The notes: generated from the sequence alone by a model not told the origin. Shown: positions 46,914 through 56,537, counted from the stretch's first letter. The stretch: DNA of 64,000 bases from Glycomyces albidus (GCF_009451885.1 NZ_WIAO01000008.1:62001-126000), one strand, 5' to 3'. Made by a program: numbers and translations.

Positions 46914-49852
46914 CGGACGGCCTCATCGTTCGAGGGCTCCGCTTCCCGGACCCGGTACCCGAACGCGTGCAGCGCCTCCCGGACCGCGGCCTCCACGCGT
47001 TCGTGCGCGGCGCCCGGGGCGACGACGATGAGCCCGTCCTCCGCGGCGGCGTCCTCGACGGGGCCGGCGAGGCGCGCGCGGACGCGGGCGAGTTCGAAGA
47101 CGCAGCCGAACTCGCTGTAGACCGCTTCGGCCGCCCGCCAGTCGTTCCGGGCCGCGGCGGCGGCGCCCGCCGCCATGCGGGCGTCGCCGGTCAGTTCGCG
47201 GGCGAACGCGGCGGTGGGCAGGTTGCCGCCCGCGACCAGGATCCGCTCGGCCTCGGCGTAGTGGGCGAGGGCCGCGTCGTGGCGGCCCTGGAGGTGGTCG
47301 ATGAATCCGAGCCCGAGCCGCGCGTTGCCGATGGCGAGCGGGTTGTCGGAGTCGCGGACGGCGTCCGCGAGGTCGTCGAAGCAGCGGCGGGCCTCCGCGA
47401 ACTCGCCGAGGGCGGCGCTGTGCCAGCCGATCCCGGCGAGGGCGCGGTAGGACCAGAACCGCTCGCCGGACCGGCGGAAGTGCTCGAGGGCGTTGCGGCA
47501 GTGGGCGAGCGCGGGCGCGTCCTCGCCGCTCTTGGCGGCGAGGGCGGCGCGGCCGTATTCGGTGAAGCCCTTCGCCCACGGCTGCCCGGAGGCGTCGGCG
47601 AGGCGGTCGGCCTCCTCGAGGCGGCGCTCGGCGCCCTCCTTGTCGCCGGCGAGGATCGCGGCCGCCCCGATGTAGCCGTGGGCGACGACCTGGCCGAGCA
47701 GGTCGCCGGTGCGTTCGGCGGCGGCGAGCGCGGCGGTCTGGGCGGCGTGCAGGTCGGCGCTGAGTGCGCGCATGACCATGTACTCGGCGAGGCTCCATGC
47801 GAGCCGCCAGGCGGCGGCGTCCGCGACGGCCCCGGGACGCACCACGAGGTCGAACAGGACCGGGTACTCGGTCTCGAACCATGCGAGGGCGGCGTGCGCG
47901 TCGGCGAGGGGCTCGGGGTGGACGCCGTCGCCGGGCCCGCCCGGGTCGATCCCCTCGCCGTTGAGGGTGAGCAGGCGGTCGGCGGCGCGGGCCGAGTGGA
48001 TGTAGTAGGCGACCACCCGGTCGGCGGCCGCGGTTCGGCGCTCGGGCGCGACCTCCTCGGTCAGCCGCTCCTTCGCGTAGGCGCGCAGCAGGTCGTGCAT
48101 GGCGTAGCGGCCTTCGCGGGGCTGCTCGGCCAGGTGGACCTCGGCGAGTTCGCCGAGGGCCGCCTCCGCCTCGGCGACGCTCCCGCCCATGAGGCTCGCC
48201 ATCGCCGCGGGCGTGACCTCGGGGCCCGGGTGGAGCCCGAACAGGCGGAACGCCTGCGCCGCACGGGTGCCGAGCACCTGGTAGGAGCACGCGAACACCG
48301 AGCGCGGGTCGGAGGCCAGGTCGGCCGCGGCGAGGACCTTGAACACGTTCGTGGTCTGCTCGAGCCGGTCGGCGAGCGAGGCGAGGGAGAAGTCCGGGTG
48401 CCGGGCGGCCCAGGCCCCGAGGAGGGTGAGCGCGAGCGGGAGGCGCCCGCAGGCGGCGACGATCCGCCGGACCGGTTCCTCTTCGGCCATGGCCCGGGTG
48501 CGGCCGATGCGGCGCACCAGGAGCGCCCACGCGTCGGCTTCGGACATGAGGTTGAGGGCGACGACGTCGGCGCCGTCGCCCGCGTCGAGACCGGAGAGCC
48601 GGTCGCGGCTGGTGACGAGCGTGAAGCTGCCGGGGGCGACGGGCAGGAGCGGCCGCACCTGCGCGGCGTCGCGGGCGTTGTCGAGCACGACGAGGATCCG
48701 GCGGCGCGCGATCACGGTGCGGTACAGGCTGACGCGCTGGTCCAGGCCGGCCGGGAGGTGCTGCACGGGGACGCCGAGCGCGACGAGCGCCTCGGCGAGC
48801 ACGGCGGCGGGGTCGGCGCCGTCGCTGAGCGGGTCGAAGCCGCGGAGGTTGAAGTAGAGCTGCCCGTCGGGGAAGCGGTGGGCGACGCGGTGGGCCCAGC
48901 GGACGGCGAGCGCGGTCTTGCCGACGCCGCCCATGCCCGTGACGACGGCGAGGCCGGCCTCGTCCTCGGAGGCCTCGAGCGCGTCGTCGAGGAGGCGGAT
49001 CTCGGTCTCGCGGCCGGTGAACCGGGTGATGGCGCGCGGGAGGGTGGCGGGGGCGAGCCACGGGACCCTGACCGGCGCGGGCGGTTCGACGGGGCGTTCC
49101 AGGACCGCGGCGGGCCGGTCGCGGAGGATCGCGGTGTGGAGGGCGACGAGCTCCTGGTCGGGGTCGGCGCCGAGCGCGTCGGCGAGCCGGTCCTTGAGGG
49201 CCGCATATGCTTCGAGCGCTTCGGCGGTCCGTCCGGAGGCGTGGAGGGCGCGCATGAGGAGCGCGGTGAGGCGCTGGCGGGTGCCGTAGGCGGCGGCGAC
49301 CTGCCGCAGCTCGTCGACGACCTCGCTGTGGCGGCCGAGTTCGAGGTCGAGGTCGAGGCGGCGTTCGAGGAGGGCGAGGCGGTGCTCGTCGTATCGGCGG
49401 CGGATCGATTCGACGGCGGCGCCGGCCTGGTCGGCGAGTGCCGGGCCGCGCCATTCGGCGAGGGCCGCGCGCATGGCGGCGGCGGCCTCCTCGATGCGTC
49501 CTTCGAGGCGCAGGGACCGGGCGCGGTCCTCGTTCTGCTTGCAGCGCAGCAGGTCCAGTTCGCCGGGTGCGATGCGGAGCCGGTAGGCGCGGCCGACGGT
49601 CTCGATCCGCTCCCGGGCGGCCCCGAGTTTGGTGCGGAGGACGCCGACGGCGTTCTGGATCTGGGTGTCGGGGTCCTTCGGCAGGTCGATGCCGTAGACG
49701 GCGCGGATGAGGCTGTCGAGGGGGACCACGCTGTTCGCGTCGTCGAGGAGGATCGCGAGGATCGTCGCGGTCTTCCCGCGGGGGACGGCGACCTCGGCGC
49801 CGTCGATGCGGACCTCAAGGGGGCCGAGGAGGCGCACGTCGAGGGTTGGCAT
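46910..49852 (-). CDS. AfsR/SARP-family transcriptional regulator with NB-ARC and TPR (paralog 1)
   Basis: A 980-residue regulator. An OmpR-type winged helix (about 1-95, LDVRLLGPLEVRIDGAEVAV) is followed by a BTAD domain (about 95-250, with ALMRALHASGRTAEALEAY). An NB-ARC ATPase comes next, with the P-loop TGMGGVGKTALAVRW at about 305 and GRETEI just before, then C-terminal TPR repeats (about 640-930). SARPs activate genes by binding 11-bp-spaced direct repeats; ATP and TPR ligands switch activity. It shares its domain order, length class and many sequence blocks with the regulator at 50611-53364, so the two arose by duplication. The neighbouring ESX-like cluster is a candidate target. Confidence 0.94.
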   Translation of the reverse strand: MPTLDVRLLGPLEVRIDGAEVAVPRGKTATILAILLDDANSVVPLDSLIRAVYGIDLPKDPDTQIQNAVGVLRTKLGAARERIETVGRAYRLRIAPGELDLLRCKQNEDRARSLRLEGRIEEAAAAMRAALAEWRGPALADQAGAAVESIRRRYDEHRLALLERRLDLDLELGRHSEVVDELRQVAAAYGTRQRLTALLMRALHASGRTAEALEAYAALKDRLADALGADPDQELVALHTAILRDRPAAVLERPVEPPAPVRVPWLAPATLPRAITRFTGRETEIRLLDDALEASEDEAGLAVVTGMGGVGKTALAVRWAHRVAHRFPDGQLYFNLRGFDPLSDGADPAAVLAEALVALGVPVQHLPAGLDQRVSLYRTVIARRRILVVLDNARDAAQVRPLLPVAPGSFTLVTSRDRLSGLDAGDGADVVALNLMSEADAWALLVRRIGRTRAMAEEEPVRRIVAACGRLPLALTLLGAWAARHPDFSLASLADRLEQTTNVFKVLAAADLASDPRSVFACSYQVLGTRAAQAFRLFGLHPGPEVTPAAMASLMGGSVAEAEAALGELAEVHLAEQPREGRYAMHDLLRAYAKERLTEEVAPERRTAAADRVVAYYIHSARAADRLLTLNGEGIDPGGPGDGVHPEPLADAHAALAWFETEYPVLFDLVVRPGAVADAAAWRLAWSLAEYMVMRALSADLHAAQTAALAAAERTGDLLGQVVAHGYIGAAAILAGDKEGAERRLEEADRLADASGQPWAKGFTEYGRAALAAKSGEDAPALAHCRNALEHFRRSGERFWSYRALAGIGWHSAALGEFAEARRCFDDLADAVRDSDNPLAIGNARLGLGFIDHLQGRHDAALAHYAEAERILVAGGNLPTAAFARELTGDARMAAGAAAAARNDWRAAEAVYSEFGCVFELARVRARLAGPVEDAAAEDGLIVVAPGAAHERVEAAVREALHAFGYRVREAEPSNDEAVR

Positions 49853-50220
49853 GGCTCCGCTTTCGCTCGGGGGAACGTCCAGTGTCCCATAGGGGTCGGA
49901 CCGCCGCCTGCCGCGAATCGGCGCGGTCACTCGACCCGATGCCACACGGTCACGTCGGCCTCGCCTTCGGCGTGATCGCCGTTCCATCCGGCGCTGTTCA
50001 ACGTGATGGTGGCGATCGCGCCTTCGGTGGTGTGGATGCACCCTTCGGTGGACGGCGGGTTCGAGGGGTCGATCTCGTGAGGCGGTCCCATGAGCGCGGT
50101 TCGTCGACCGGTCGACGAGGTGATGCCCGTTTGCGGCGATTCCGGTGGACGTCGACATTCGCCCCCGGGCCTGTCGGGTATCCGACAGTCGGGGCGGCCG
50201 GTGCGGTCTTGCGGTGCGGC
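49853..50220. other. Intergenic region upstream of SARP paralog 1
   Basis: No gene is supported. Near the SARP start, the minus strand carries CCTATGGGACACTG (49879-49892), which recurs upstream of SARP paralog 2. Further up there are two TGACCG elements about 23 bp apart. Confidence 0.5.
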
Positions 50221-50550
50221 TCAGGCGATGCGGACGGGGAACAGGATCGTGGACTCGACGACGCGGTCCCGTTCGGCGGTGAGGGCGGTGCGGCGGGGGT
50301 CGGCCATGTAGGCGTCGATGGCGGCCTGGTCGGGGAACCGGTAGGTGTGCACTTCGTGGGGGTGCCCGTCGGCGCCGTCGCCGATGGCGCGGGAGACGAG
50401 TTCGCCGCCGTGCTCGGGGACGAGGGCGAGGACGGTGTCCTCGTAGGCGGTCATGGCCGCTTCGGCGCCGGGGCGGGCGCGGAGGAGGCAGCACAACTCG
50501 ATCGGGCGCGGTTCCGTGGAGTGCGGGTCGGCGGGGTGCGGTTCGCTCAT
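50221..50550 (-). CDS. Small dimeric alpha/beta-barrel protein (ABM/DUF1330-like)
   Basis: A 109-residue protein with the pattern of a ferredoxin-like alpha/beta barrel: ELCCLLRARPGAEAAMTAYE, then HEVHTYRFPDQAAIDAYMAD and FPVRIA at the end. The antibiotic biosynthesis monooxygenase-like superfamily is the nearest match; no catalytic residue can be assigned. The gene lies between the two SARP genes, leftward, with a 60-bp gap to the end of paralog 2, and could be co-transcribed with it. No clear ribosome binding site is seen. Confidence 0.65.
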   Translation of the reverse strand: MSEPHPADPHSTEPRPIELCCLLRARPGAEAAMTAYEDTVLALVPEHGGELVSRAIGDGADGHPHEVHTYRFPDQAAIDAYMADPRRTALTAERDRVVESTILFPVRIA

Positions 50551-50610
50551 GCGGCCATCATGGCACCGGCCCGGCCGCGCGGGCTCTGAGTTTCCCGCAT
50601 GCTGCGCGTC

Positions 50611-53364
50611 TCACCGGTCGTCTTGGAGCGCATGGAGTTTCGCGCGGACGCGGGCGGCTTCGGCGCGCGCCCCCGAGGCGGTGCTGCGCTGCTCGGCGAG
50701 GCGCCATTCGGTGCGGGCGGCAGTGGTGTCGCCCATCGCCTCGCGGGTGTCGCCGACGAGTTCGCGGACCTGGCCGGCGCGGTCCGGGGCCTCCGCGGCG
50801 GTGAACCCCTCGACGGCGCTGCGGTAGTGGTCGAGGGCGTCGCGGTGGCGGCCCTCGCGGTGCGCGACGAGGCCGAGCCCCGCGTGCGCGGCGGCGACGG
50901 CGACCGGGTCGGCGGCGGACAGGAGGGCCGTGAAGCTCCCGCGGGCCTCGGCGAGGTCCCCGGCGGCGGTGGCGCGGCGGCCGACGAGTTCCACGGCGCG
51001 GTGCTCCCAGCGGCGGTCGCCGGCCTCGCGGAAGCCGTTCCTCGCGCGGCGCGCGTGCACGAGGCCGTCGCCGTCGTCGCGGCACAGGCGCGCCCGCAGG
51101 TACGAGTCGAGCGCCGCGGCCCAGGCCCCGCCCTCGCGTCCGGCGAGGGCCGAGGCGCGGTCGGCGCACGCGCGCGCGGCGTCGAGGTCGCCGAGCTTCT
51201 CGTGCTCGATCGCCAAGTAGCCCAAGCAGACGAGCTGCTCGCGGACGCCGCCGCGCCGCTCGGCGGCGGCGAGCGCGAGGGTCTGGGCCTCGAGGAGTTC
51301 GTGGCCGCCGGTGCGGTCGGTCGCGCGTTCGGCGAGGATGCGGGCGAGCTGCCACACCCGCAGGTCCGCCTGGAAGCCCGCTTCGATGCGGAGGAGGCCG
51401 TGGAGGATCCGGTGCTCGGCGTCGAACCAGTCCCCTCCCGGGTCCTCGAGGTGGACGCCGGGTGCGGGCCGGCCCGGGTCGACGCCGAGGACGCGGGGGA
51501 GGCGCCGCCGGTCGGCCCGGACGGCGGCGTGCAGGTAGTGCTCGAGCATCCGCAGCGCCGCCGCGCGCCGCTCGGGTTCGAGCACTTCGTCTTCGAAGCA
51601 CTCGGCGGCGTAGGCGCGCAGCAGGTCGTGGATCGAGTACCGGTCGCCGGGGAGCGGCTCGATGAGGTTGATCTCGGCGAGCGCGTCGAGCGCGGCCCGG
51701 GCCTCGGCGAGCGGGGCGCCCATGAGGCTGGCCATCGCCTCCGCGGTGAGGTCGGGCCCGGGATGGAGCCCGAAGAGCGAGAACGCGAACGCGTCGCGGT
51801 CCGACAGGAGCTGGTAGGAGCAGTCGAAGACCGTCCGCGGGTCGGAGGCGTGATCGGTGGAGACGAGCACGTTGAGGACGTTCGCGGCGCCCGCGAGCCG
51901 GTCCGCGAGCGCGTCCAGGGCCAGCCGGGGGTCGGCGGCGGCCCAGGATCCGACGAGGGTGAGCGCGAGCGGGAGCCGCCCGCACGCGGCGGCGATGCGG
52001 GCCACGGCGTCGCGGTGGGCGTCGGCGCGTTCGGGGCCGATGCGGCGGGCGAGCAGCACCGCCGACTCGGCCTCCGGCATGGGTCCCAAGTGGATGACCT
52101 CCGCGCCTTCGTTCATGTCGAGGCCGACGAGCCGGTCCCGGCTGGTCACGATCGTGAAACTGCCCGGGGCGGTGAGCAGGAGGGGCCGCACGTGCGCGGC
52201 GTCGCGGGCGTTGTCGAGCAGGACGAGGACCCGGCGCTGGGCGAGGATCGTCCGGTAGAGCCCGGCGCGCTCGTCGAGCCCGGCCGGGACCGCGGCCGCA
52301 CCGAGCGCGGCGAGCGCCTCACCCAGGACGTCCTCGGGGCTCGCGCCGGGCGCGGCGGGGTCGAAGCCGCGCAGGTTGAAGTAGAGCTGCCCGTCGGGGA
52401 AGCGGTGGGCGACGCGGTGCGCCCAGCGGACGGCGAGCGCGGTCTTCCCGATGCCGCCCATGCCGGTCACGGCGGCGAGCCCGGCCTCGTCGCCGGCGTC
52501 CATGAGGAACCGGTCGAGGGCGCGGATCTCGGTCTCGCGGCCGGTGAAGCGGGGCGTGGCGCGCGGCAGCATCGCGGGCGTGGTAGTCGTCGGCGCGGGC
52601 ACGACCGGCACCTCGGGGACGCCGGCCGGCTGGTCGCGCAGGATCGCGGTGTGGAGGGCGACGAGCTCCCGGTCGGGGTCGGCGCCCAGCGCGTCCGCGA
52701 GCCGGTCCTTCAGCGCCGCATACGCTTCGAGCGCCTCGGCGGTGCGACCGGACGCGTGCAGGGCGCGCATGAGGAGGGCGACGAGGCGCTGGCGGGTGTC
52801 GTGGGCGGCGATGATCTGCCGCAGCTCCTCGACCGCGCCCGCGGCGCGCCCGGTGTCGATGTCGGCGTCGATGCGCTGCTCGAGGAGGGTGAGCCGGTAC
52901 TCGTCGAGGCGGCGGCCGATCGCGCCGGCGGCGCGGCCGGGGAGGTCGGCGAGGGCCGGGCCGCGCCATTCGTCGAGGGCTTCGCGCAGCACCGCGGCGG
53001 CCTCCTCGGCGCGGCCCTCGCGGCGCAGCCGCCGCGCTTCGGCTTCTCTCGCCTTGCAGCGCAGCGTGTCCAGTTCGGTCTCGTCGATGCGGAACCGGTA
53101 GGCGCGGCCGACGGTCTCGATCCGCTCGCGGGCGGGCCCGAGCTGGCGGCGCAGCACCCCGACCGTGTTCTGCACCTGCGTCTCGGGGTCGAGGGGCAGG
53201 TCGTCGCCGTAGACGGCCGCCACGAGGCCGCTGATCGGGACGGCCCGGCCGGCGTCGTCGAGGAGGAGCGCGAGGATCGTGGTGGCGTTCCCCCGCGGGA
53301 TCGCGGCCCGGTCGCCGTCCACGCGGACCTCCAATGGTCCGAGCAGGCGCACGTCGAGGGTCAT
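50611..53364 (-). CDS. AfsR/SARP-family transcriptional regulator with NB-ARC and TPR (paralog 2)
   Basis: A 917-residue protein with the same order as paralog 1: winged helix (LDVRLLGPLEVRVDGDRAAI), BTAD (ALMRALHASGRTAEALEAY identical to paralog 1), NB-ARC with TGMGGIGKTALAVRW at about 303, and C-terminal TPR-like helices (about 600-910). It differs most in the C-terminal sensor part. That suggests the duplicates read different signals but may bind related DNA sites. It is divergent from the first YbaB-like gene of the ESX-like cluster, so its promoter region (53365-53505) is shared with that cluster. Confidence 0.94.
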   Translation of the reverse strand: MTLDVRLLGPLEVRVDGDRAAIPRGNATTILALLLDDAGRAVPISGLVAAVYGDDLPLDPETQVQNTVGVLRRQLGPARERIETVGRAYRFRIDETELDTLRCKAREAEARRLRREGRAEEAAAVLREALDEWRGPALADLPGRAAGAIGRRLDEYRLTLLEQRIDADIDTGRAAGAVEELRQIIAAHDTRQRLVALLMRALHASGRTAEALEAYAALKDRLADALGADPDRELVALHTAILRDQPAGVPEVPVVPAPTTTTPAMLPRATPRFTGRETEIRALDRFLMDAGDEAGLAAVTGMGGIGKTALAVRWAHRVAHRFPDGQLYFNLRGFDPAAPGASPEDVLGEALAALGAAAVPAGLDERAGLYRTILAQRRVLVLLDNARDAAHVRPLLLTAPGSFTIVTSRDRLVGLDMNEGAEVIHLGPMPEAESAVLLARRIGPERADAHRDAVARIAAACGRLPLALTLVGSWAAADPRLALDALADRLAGAANVLNVLVSTDHASDPRTVFDCSYQLLSDRDAFAFSLFGLHPGPDLTAEAMASLMGAPLAEARAALDALAEINLIEPLPGDRYSIHDLLRAYAAECFEDEVLEPERRAAALRMLEHYLHAAVRADRRRLPRVLGVDPGRPAPGVHLEDPGGDWFDAEHRILHGLLRIEAGFQADLRVWQLARILAERATDRTGGHELLEAQTLALAAAERRGGVREQLVCLGYLAIEHEKLGDLDAARACADRASALAGREGGAWAAALDSYLRARLCRDDGDGLVHARRARNGFREAGDRRWEHRAVELVGRRATAAGDLAEARGSFTALLSAADPVAVAAAHAGLGLVAHREGRHRDALDHYRSAVEGFTAAEAPDRAGQVRELVGDTREAMGDTTAARTEWRLAEQRSTASGARAEAARVRAKLHALQDDR

Positions 53365-53396
53365 GGCGTCGTCGCTTTCCTCACCGCGGGTTGGAA

Positions 53397-53411
53397 CTTC
53401 AGTGTCCCACA
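53397..53411 (-). promoter_or_regulatory. Sequence shared by both SARP promoters
   Basis: The minus strand reads CCTGTGGGACACTG; CCTATGGGACACTG occurs at nearly the same distance before SARP paralog 1. It may be a promoter element or an autoregulatory site. Confidence 0.45.
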
Positions 53412-53429
53412 GGGGCACGGGGACCGGCG

Positions 53430-53458
53430 TGACGATCCGAGGACCGATCCGTGAGGCG
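53430..53458 (+). promoter_or_regulatory. SARP-type 11-bp direct repeats before YbaB-like gene 1
   Basis: Heptamers TGACGAT (53430), GGACCGA (53441) and TGAGGCG (53452) are spaced by 11 bp. The gene starts at 53506. Confidence 0.45.
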
Positions 53459-53505
53459 CGGCGGGAGGATGCGATCGATCCGGTCGAGCCGAGGAGGGGG
53501 CCGCC

Positions 53506-54174
53506 ATGGAACGCTTCGCCGTACCCGACGACTACGAGGACCGCGTCGCGGCGGCGCGGGCCGCGCTCGCCGCGCTGCCCGCAGGCCCGTTGCGCGACAG
53601 CGCCGAGCGGGTGCTCGCGCACGCCCCGTCGCGCGACCGGGTCGGCTCGGCGATGGAGGCGGCCGACCGGGCGTCCGCGCTCGCGGCGCAGCTCATGAGC
53701 GCCGGCTTCGACGGCACCGACGGCGGCCGGGTGGTGTGGCTGCGCCTGGACTACACGGGCAGGCTGGGGTCGCTCGCGTTGAGCCCCACGGTGGACCGGA
53801 TGAGCAACCGCGCGGTCGCGAAGGCCGTGGAGACGGCCTGGGACGCGGCCGAGGCGGCGCGCGCCGAGCACGTGATGCGCGCCGAGCGCGTCGGCGCGGA
53901 TCTGCTGGCGCGGTGCGCGCCCGATCCGCGCTCGGCGGAGCTGCGGGAGTGGATCGCGCGGTCGGCGGAGCGGTTCTCGAGCGCCATCGGCGACGACGAC
54001 CTGTGCGAGGCGGAGGTGGCGCTGGGGGGCCGGCTGACCGCGTTCCGGTTCCTGGTCCCCAATACCACCATCGACGTCGACTACGAGCAGCTCGGCTCGG
54101 AGGTGTCGGCCGCGATCGGGCTGGCGCAGCGCCGGGCCGCCGAGCGGCTGTCGGCCGTGTTCGCGGCCGGATAG
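53506..54174 (+). CDS. Tandem YbaB-like protein 1 of ESX-like locus
   Basis: A 222-residue protein. After a helical N-terminus, two YbaB/EbfC-like units are recognisable. Residues about 68-130 read GRVVWLRLDYTGRLGSLALSP then helical NRAVAKAVETAWDAAEAAR; residues about 160-220 read EAEVALGGRLTAFRFLVP then LGSEVSAAIGLAQRRAAERL. YbaB-fold proteins bind DNA, but EspL of mycobacterial ESX-1 is a YbaB-like cytosolic helper that stabilises substrates; context favours that role here (inference). It is paralogous to the protein at 59434-60108. GAGGAGG precedes the ATG. Confidence 0.82.
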   Translation: MERFAVPDDYEDRVAAARAALAALPAGPLRDSAERVLAHAPSRDRVGSAMEAADRASALAAQLMSAGFDGTDGGRVVWLRLDYTGRLGSLALSPTVDRMSNRAVAKAVETAWDAAEAARAEHVMRAERVGADLLARCAPDPRSAELREWIARSAERFSSAIGDDDLCEAEVALGGRLTAFRFLVPNTTIDVDYEQLGSEVSAAIGLAQRRAAERLSAVFAAG

Positions 54175-54701
54175 GGCCGGTCCTGTGCATCCGGTCGAAG
54201 CGGCATCCGAGTCGGTTCGTTCGCTCGCAAGGCGGAGAAGCGTTCAGATATCGGTGACGTATCCGGAGGCCCCGGCAACGCGGCGGAGCGGGCGGACGGG
54301 CCATGACGACCGTCCTGATGCACAGGACGGCACACCTGGGCACGGCGCGCGGGCCAGGGCGAGGCGGTGCCGAGTCCCGTCCCGCTTGCAACGGGCGTTG
54401 CGGCTCGCGGGCAGCGGACGCAGCGGGCCTGCCGGCCCCGCGGCGAGCCGGACGAACGGACCGACCGTTCCGGCACCGCCCCGCGGATCGAGACGCGGTT
54501 CGGGTCCGCCGCACGGCGAACGGTCCCGACGGCCCGTCCCGGCCCGCGAGCCTGGGATCGAGGCGCGCACCGTTCCCGGTCCGCGGCCGCGAGGCCCGAT
54601 GGACGCCCCCGGGGAGTAGTGGGTACGGCCCGGGGAGCGGACGGCCCGCCGTCCACAGCGAGGATCTCCTGTGGACGGCGGGCCGTTCTCCTTGCGGGGG
54701 T
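54175..54701. other. Intergenic region between convergent ESX-like units
   Basis: These 527 bp hold no supported gene. The only clear structure is the 18-bp stem terminator at its right end. Confidence 0.55.
54642..54687. terminator. Strong bidirectional terminator hairpin
   Basis: A perfect 18-bp stem ACGGCCCGCCGTCCACAG/CTGTGGACGGCGGGCCGT with a 10-nt loop, 14 bp after the stop of the leftward gene; TCTCCTT follows on the plus strand. Confidence 0.85.
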
Positions 54702-56111
54702 TCAGCTCCTGCCGAGCGTCGGCTCGGGCGGGTCGGGCAGGTCGAAGCCGGGGAGGGTGAACGTCGGCTCCTCGAAGGACGGCGGGGCGGGCGCCTCCTC
54801 GGCCTGCTGCTCCTGCTCCTGATGGAAGTCGACGTAGGGGTTGTTCTCGTCGGTGCCGATCCCCCAGACGTCCTCCTCCGGGTCCTCGGTCAGGAACGAC
54901 TCGCGCTCGTACTCGTCGTCCGGGTTGACCGGCCCGCGCGCGCCGGGCGCGCCGACCAGGCCGCCCACTCCGCTGCGGGGGCCGGTGCCGCCGGTCGCCG
55001 GTGCTCCCGCCGCGCCGGTGGCCGTGCCGACGAGCCCGACCGGAGTGCCGCCCGAGCCGCCGCCGGTCGGCACGGGATCGAGCGAGCCGCCCCCGCCGAC
55101 GCCGCCTCCGCCGATGCCGCCGCCCCCGGCGAGACCGCCGGAGGGGAGTTCGGCTCCCGCACCGAGTTCGGCCGGGTCCCATTCGCTCTCGAATTCGGGG
55201 ATCTCGGGCCCGGTGTAGTCGCCGGGGCCGGGCGGCTCCTGACCGGGGATCTGCGGCTCCTCGAACCCGGGCGCCTCCGCGCCGGGCCCCTCGGGTTCCT
55301 GCTGCGGGTCCTGTGGCGGCTCCTGCTGCGGTTCCCCGCGGTCCTGCTCGTCCTCGGCCTTCGGATCCTCGTCCCGGTCCTGCTCGTCCTGGTCTTTCCC
55401 GTCCTTGTCCTTGTCGTCCTCGTCCTTCCGGTCCTGCTCGTCCTCGCCGTCGTCCCGCTTCTTGCCGGGGTCGTCCTCGCCGGGGGTGTCCCCGGGGCCG
55501 TCGCCGTCCCGGTCGGCGGTCCTGGCGACCCGTTCCGCGTTCGCGTCGGTGTCGGTGTCGGTCTCACCGCCCTTGTCCTCCAACGGCTCGAGGGCCGCGG
55601 CGGCGCCGGTGAGCCCGGCACCGGTGGCCGCGTCGGTCGCGGTGAGCAGGGACAGGCCGAGCTGGAGCTGGGCGGTGCCCTCGTCGGCGCGGGCCTGGAA
55701 GAGGGCCTGGAGCATCGGGCCGAACGGCCCGGCGGCCGCGATCGCCGCCCAGTGCACGGCGCCCAGCTCGACCTTCGGTTCGGGCCGCACGTTGAACCCG
55801 GCGCCGCGGTAGGACGCGTCGAGCACCTTGAGCTGCTCCACCATGGACTGCATGGCGGTGCCGCCGGCGTCGAGCATCTCGGCGGTCTCGCCGACCTGCG
55901 AGGCGACCTGCTCGACATGGCCGTCGACGACCGCCGCGTCGGCGTTGAACGCGGCGTTCGCCTCGTCCTTCCAGCCGGCGTTGATCGCGATGACGGTCGA
56001 GTCGTACTCGGTGCGGTGCTCGGCCAGATCGGTGCCGGCCGCGGTCATCTCGGCGGCGTAGTCGACGAACGCGGCCGGGTTCGCGGCCAGCGCCTCTTCG
56101 TAGGTGGGCAT
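54702..56111 (-). CDS. Large WXG100-like acidic ESX-type substrate
   Basis: A 469-residue protein. Residues 1-100 are a helical hairpin with W47-K-D (INAGWKDEANAAF), close to the WXG100 fold. Then comes a module GFNVRPEPKVELGAVHWAAI..AAGPFGP (about 105-165) that recurs alone in the gene at 60529. Next are a highly charged Asp/Lys/Glu/Gln stretch, a Pro-rich part, a Gly-rich run, and the motif VWGIGTDENNPYVDF at 415. A Pro-rich tail ends it. The size and composition resemble PPE/EspE-type secreted proteins. It is 9 nt downstream of the EspC-like gene. Function is inferred from composition and context. Confidence 0.8.
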   Translation of the reverse strand: MPTYEEALAANPAAFVDYAAEMTAAGTDLAEHRTEYDSTVIAINAGWKDEANAAFNADAAVVDGHVEQVASQVGETAEMLDAGGTAMQSMVEQLKVLDASYRGAGFNVRPEPKVELGAVHWAAIAAAGPFGPMLQALFQARADEGTAQLQLGLSLLTATDAATGAGLTGAAAALEPLEDKGGETDTDTDANAERVARTADRDGDGPGDTPGEDDPGKKRDDGEDEQDRKDEDDKDKDGKDQDEQDRDEDPKAEDEQDRGEPQQEPPQDPQQEPEGPGAEAPGFEEPQIPGQEPPGPGDYTGPEIPEFESEWDPAELGAGAELPSGGLAGGGGIGGGGVGGGGSLDPVPTGGGSGGTPVGLVGTATGAAGAPATGGTGPRSGVGGLVGAPGARGPVNPDDEYERESFLTEDPEEDVWGIGTDENNPYVDFHQEQEQQAEEAPAPPSFEEPTFTLPGFDLPDPPEPTLGRS

Positions 56112-56120
56112 CGGATCCTC

Positions 56121-56444
56121 CTATCCTCGCCGCTTCGCGGGGATGCTCCGCTCGATCGAGCGGAAGTTCCCGCCAACGTCGCCGTCGGTGCCGTCCATGT
56201 CGTCGGCGCTGCTGGCGACCTGCTCGCCCTGCCAGGCGACGCGGCGCTCCACGCCGGCGGTGACCTCGTCGAGCGCGGTCCTCCACTGGACGCCCGCGTC
56301 GGCGGTGAGGAACCCGGCGTTCCCCGAGGCGGCGTTCTCGGCGGGGGCCTGGACCCGGTCGGACGCCTTGCGCGCGCCCGGGGCGATCGTCTTCAGGTCC
56401 GCGCCGCCGCCGCGGACCTTCTCGACTTCCATGTACACGTTCAC
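56121..56444 (-). CDS. EspC-like type VII secretion target
   Basis: A 107-residue helical protein (VNVYMEVEKVRGGGADLKTI, LTADAGVQWRTALDEVTAGVERRV, GEQVASSADDMDGTDGDVGG). The size, the two helices and the final A-X-X-M/Y region match the EspC/DUF2580 group of ESX substrates. The GTG start at 56444 is set by GAGGAGG at proper spacing. It is the first gene of an operon with the large acidic protein (9-nt gap), as in ESX loci where a small partner precedes a large one. It probably forms a heterodimer with the next protein (inference). Confidence 0.78.
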   Translation of the reverse strand: MNVYMEVEKVRGGGADLKTIAPGARKASDRVQAPAENAASGNAGFLTADAGVQWRTALDEVTAGVERRVAWQGEQVASSADDMDGTDGDVGGNFRSIERSIPAKRRG

Positions 56445-56507
56445 TCGTCCTCCTCGCGCCGGTGCCGGACGCCCCGGCGGCCTCCAATCGGGCGGTGCCC
56501 GCACTGC

Positions 56508-56537
56508 CGTCCCCTGCATCGCGGTCCGCCGCATCGC
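56508..56537. repeat. 15-bp direct repeat in divergent ESX-like promoter region
   Basis: Two consecutive 15-bp units GTCCNCYGCATCGCG occur between the EspC-like gene and its divergent neighbour. Confidence 0.5.
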
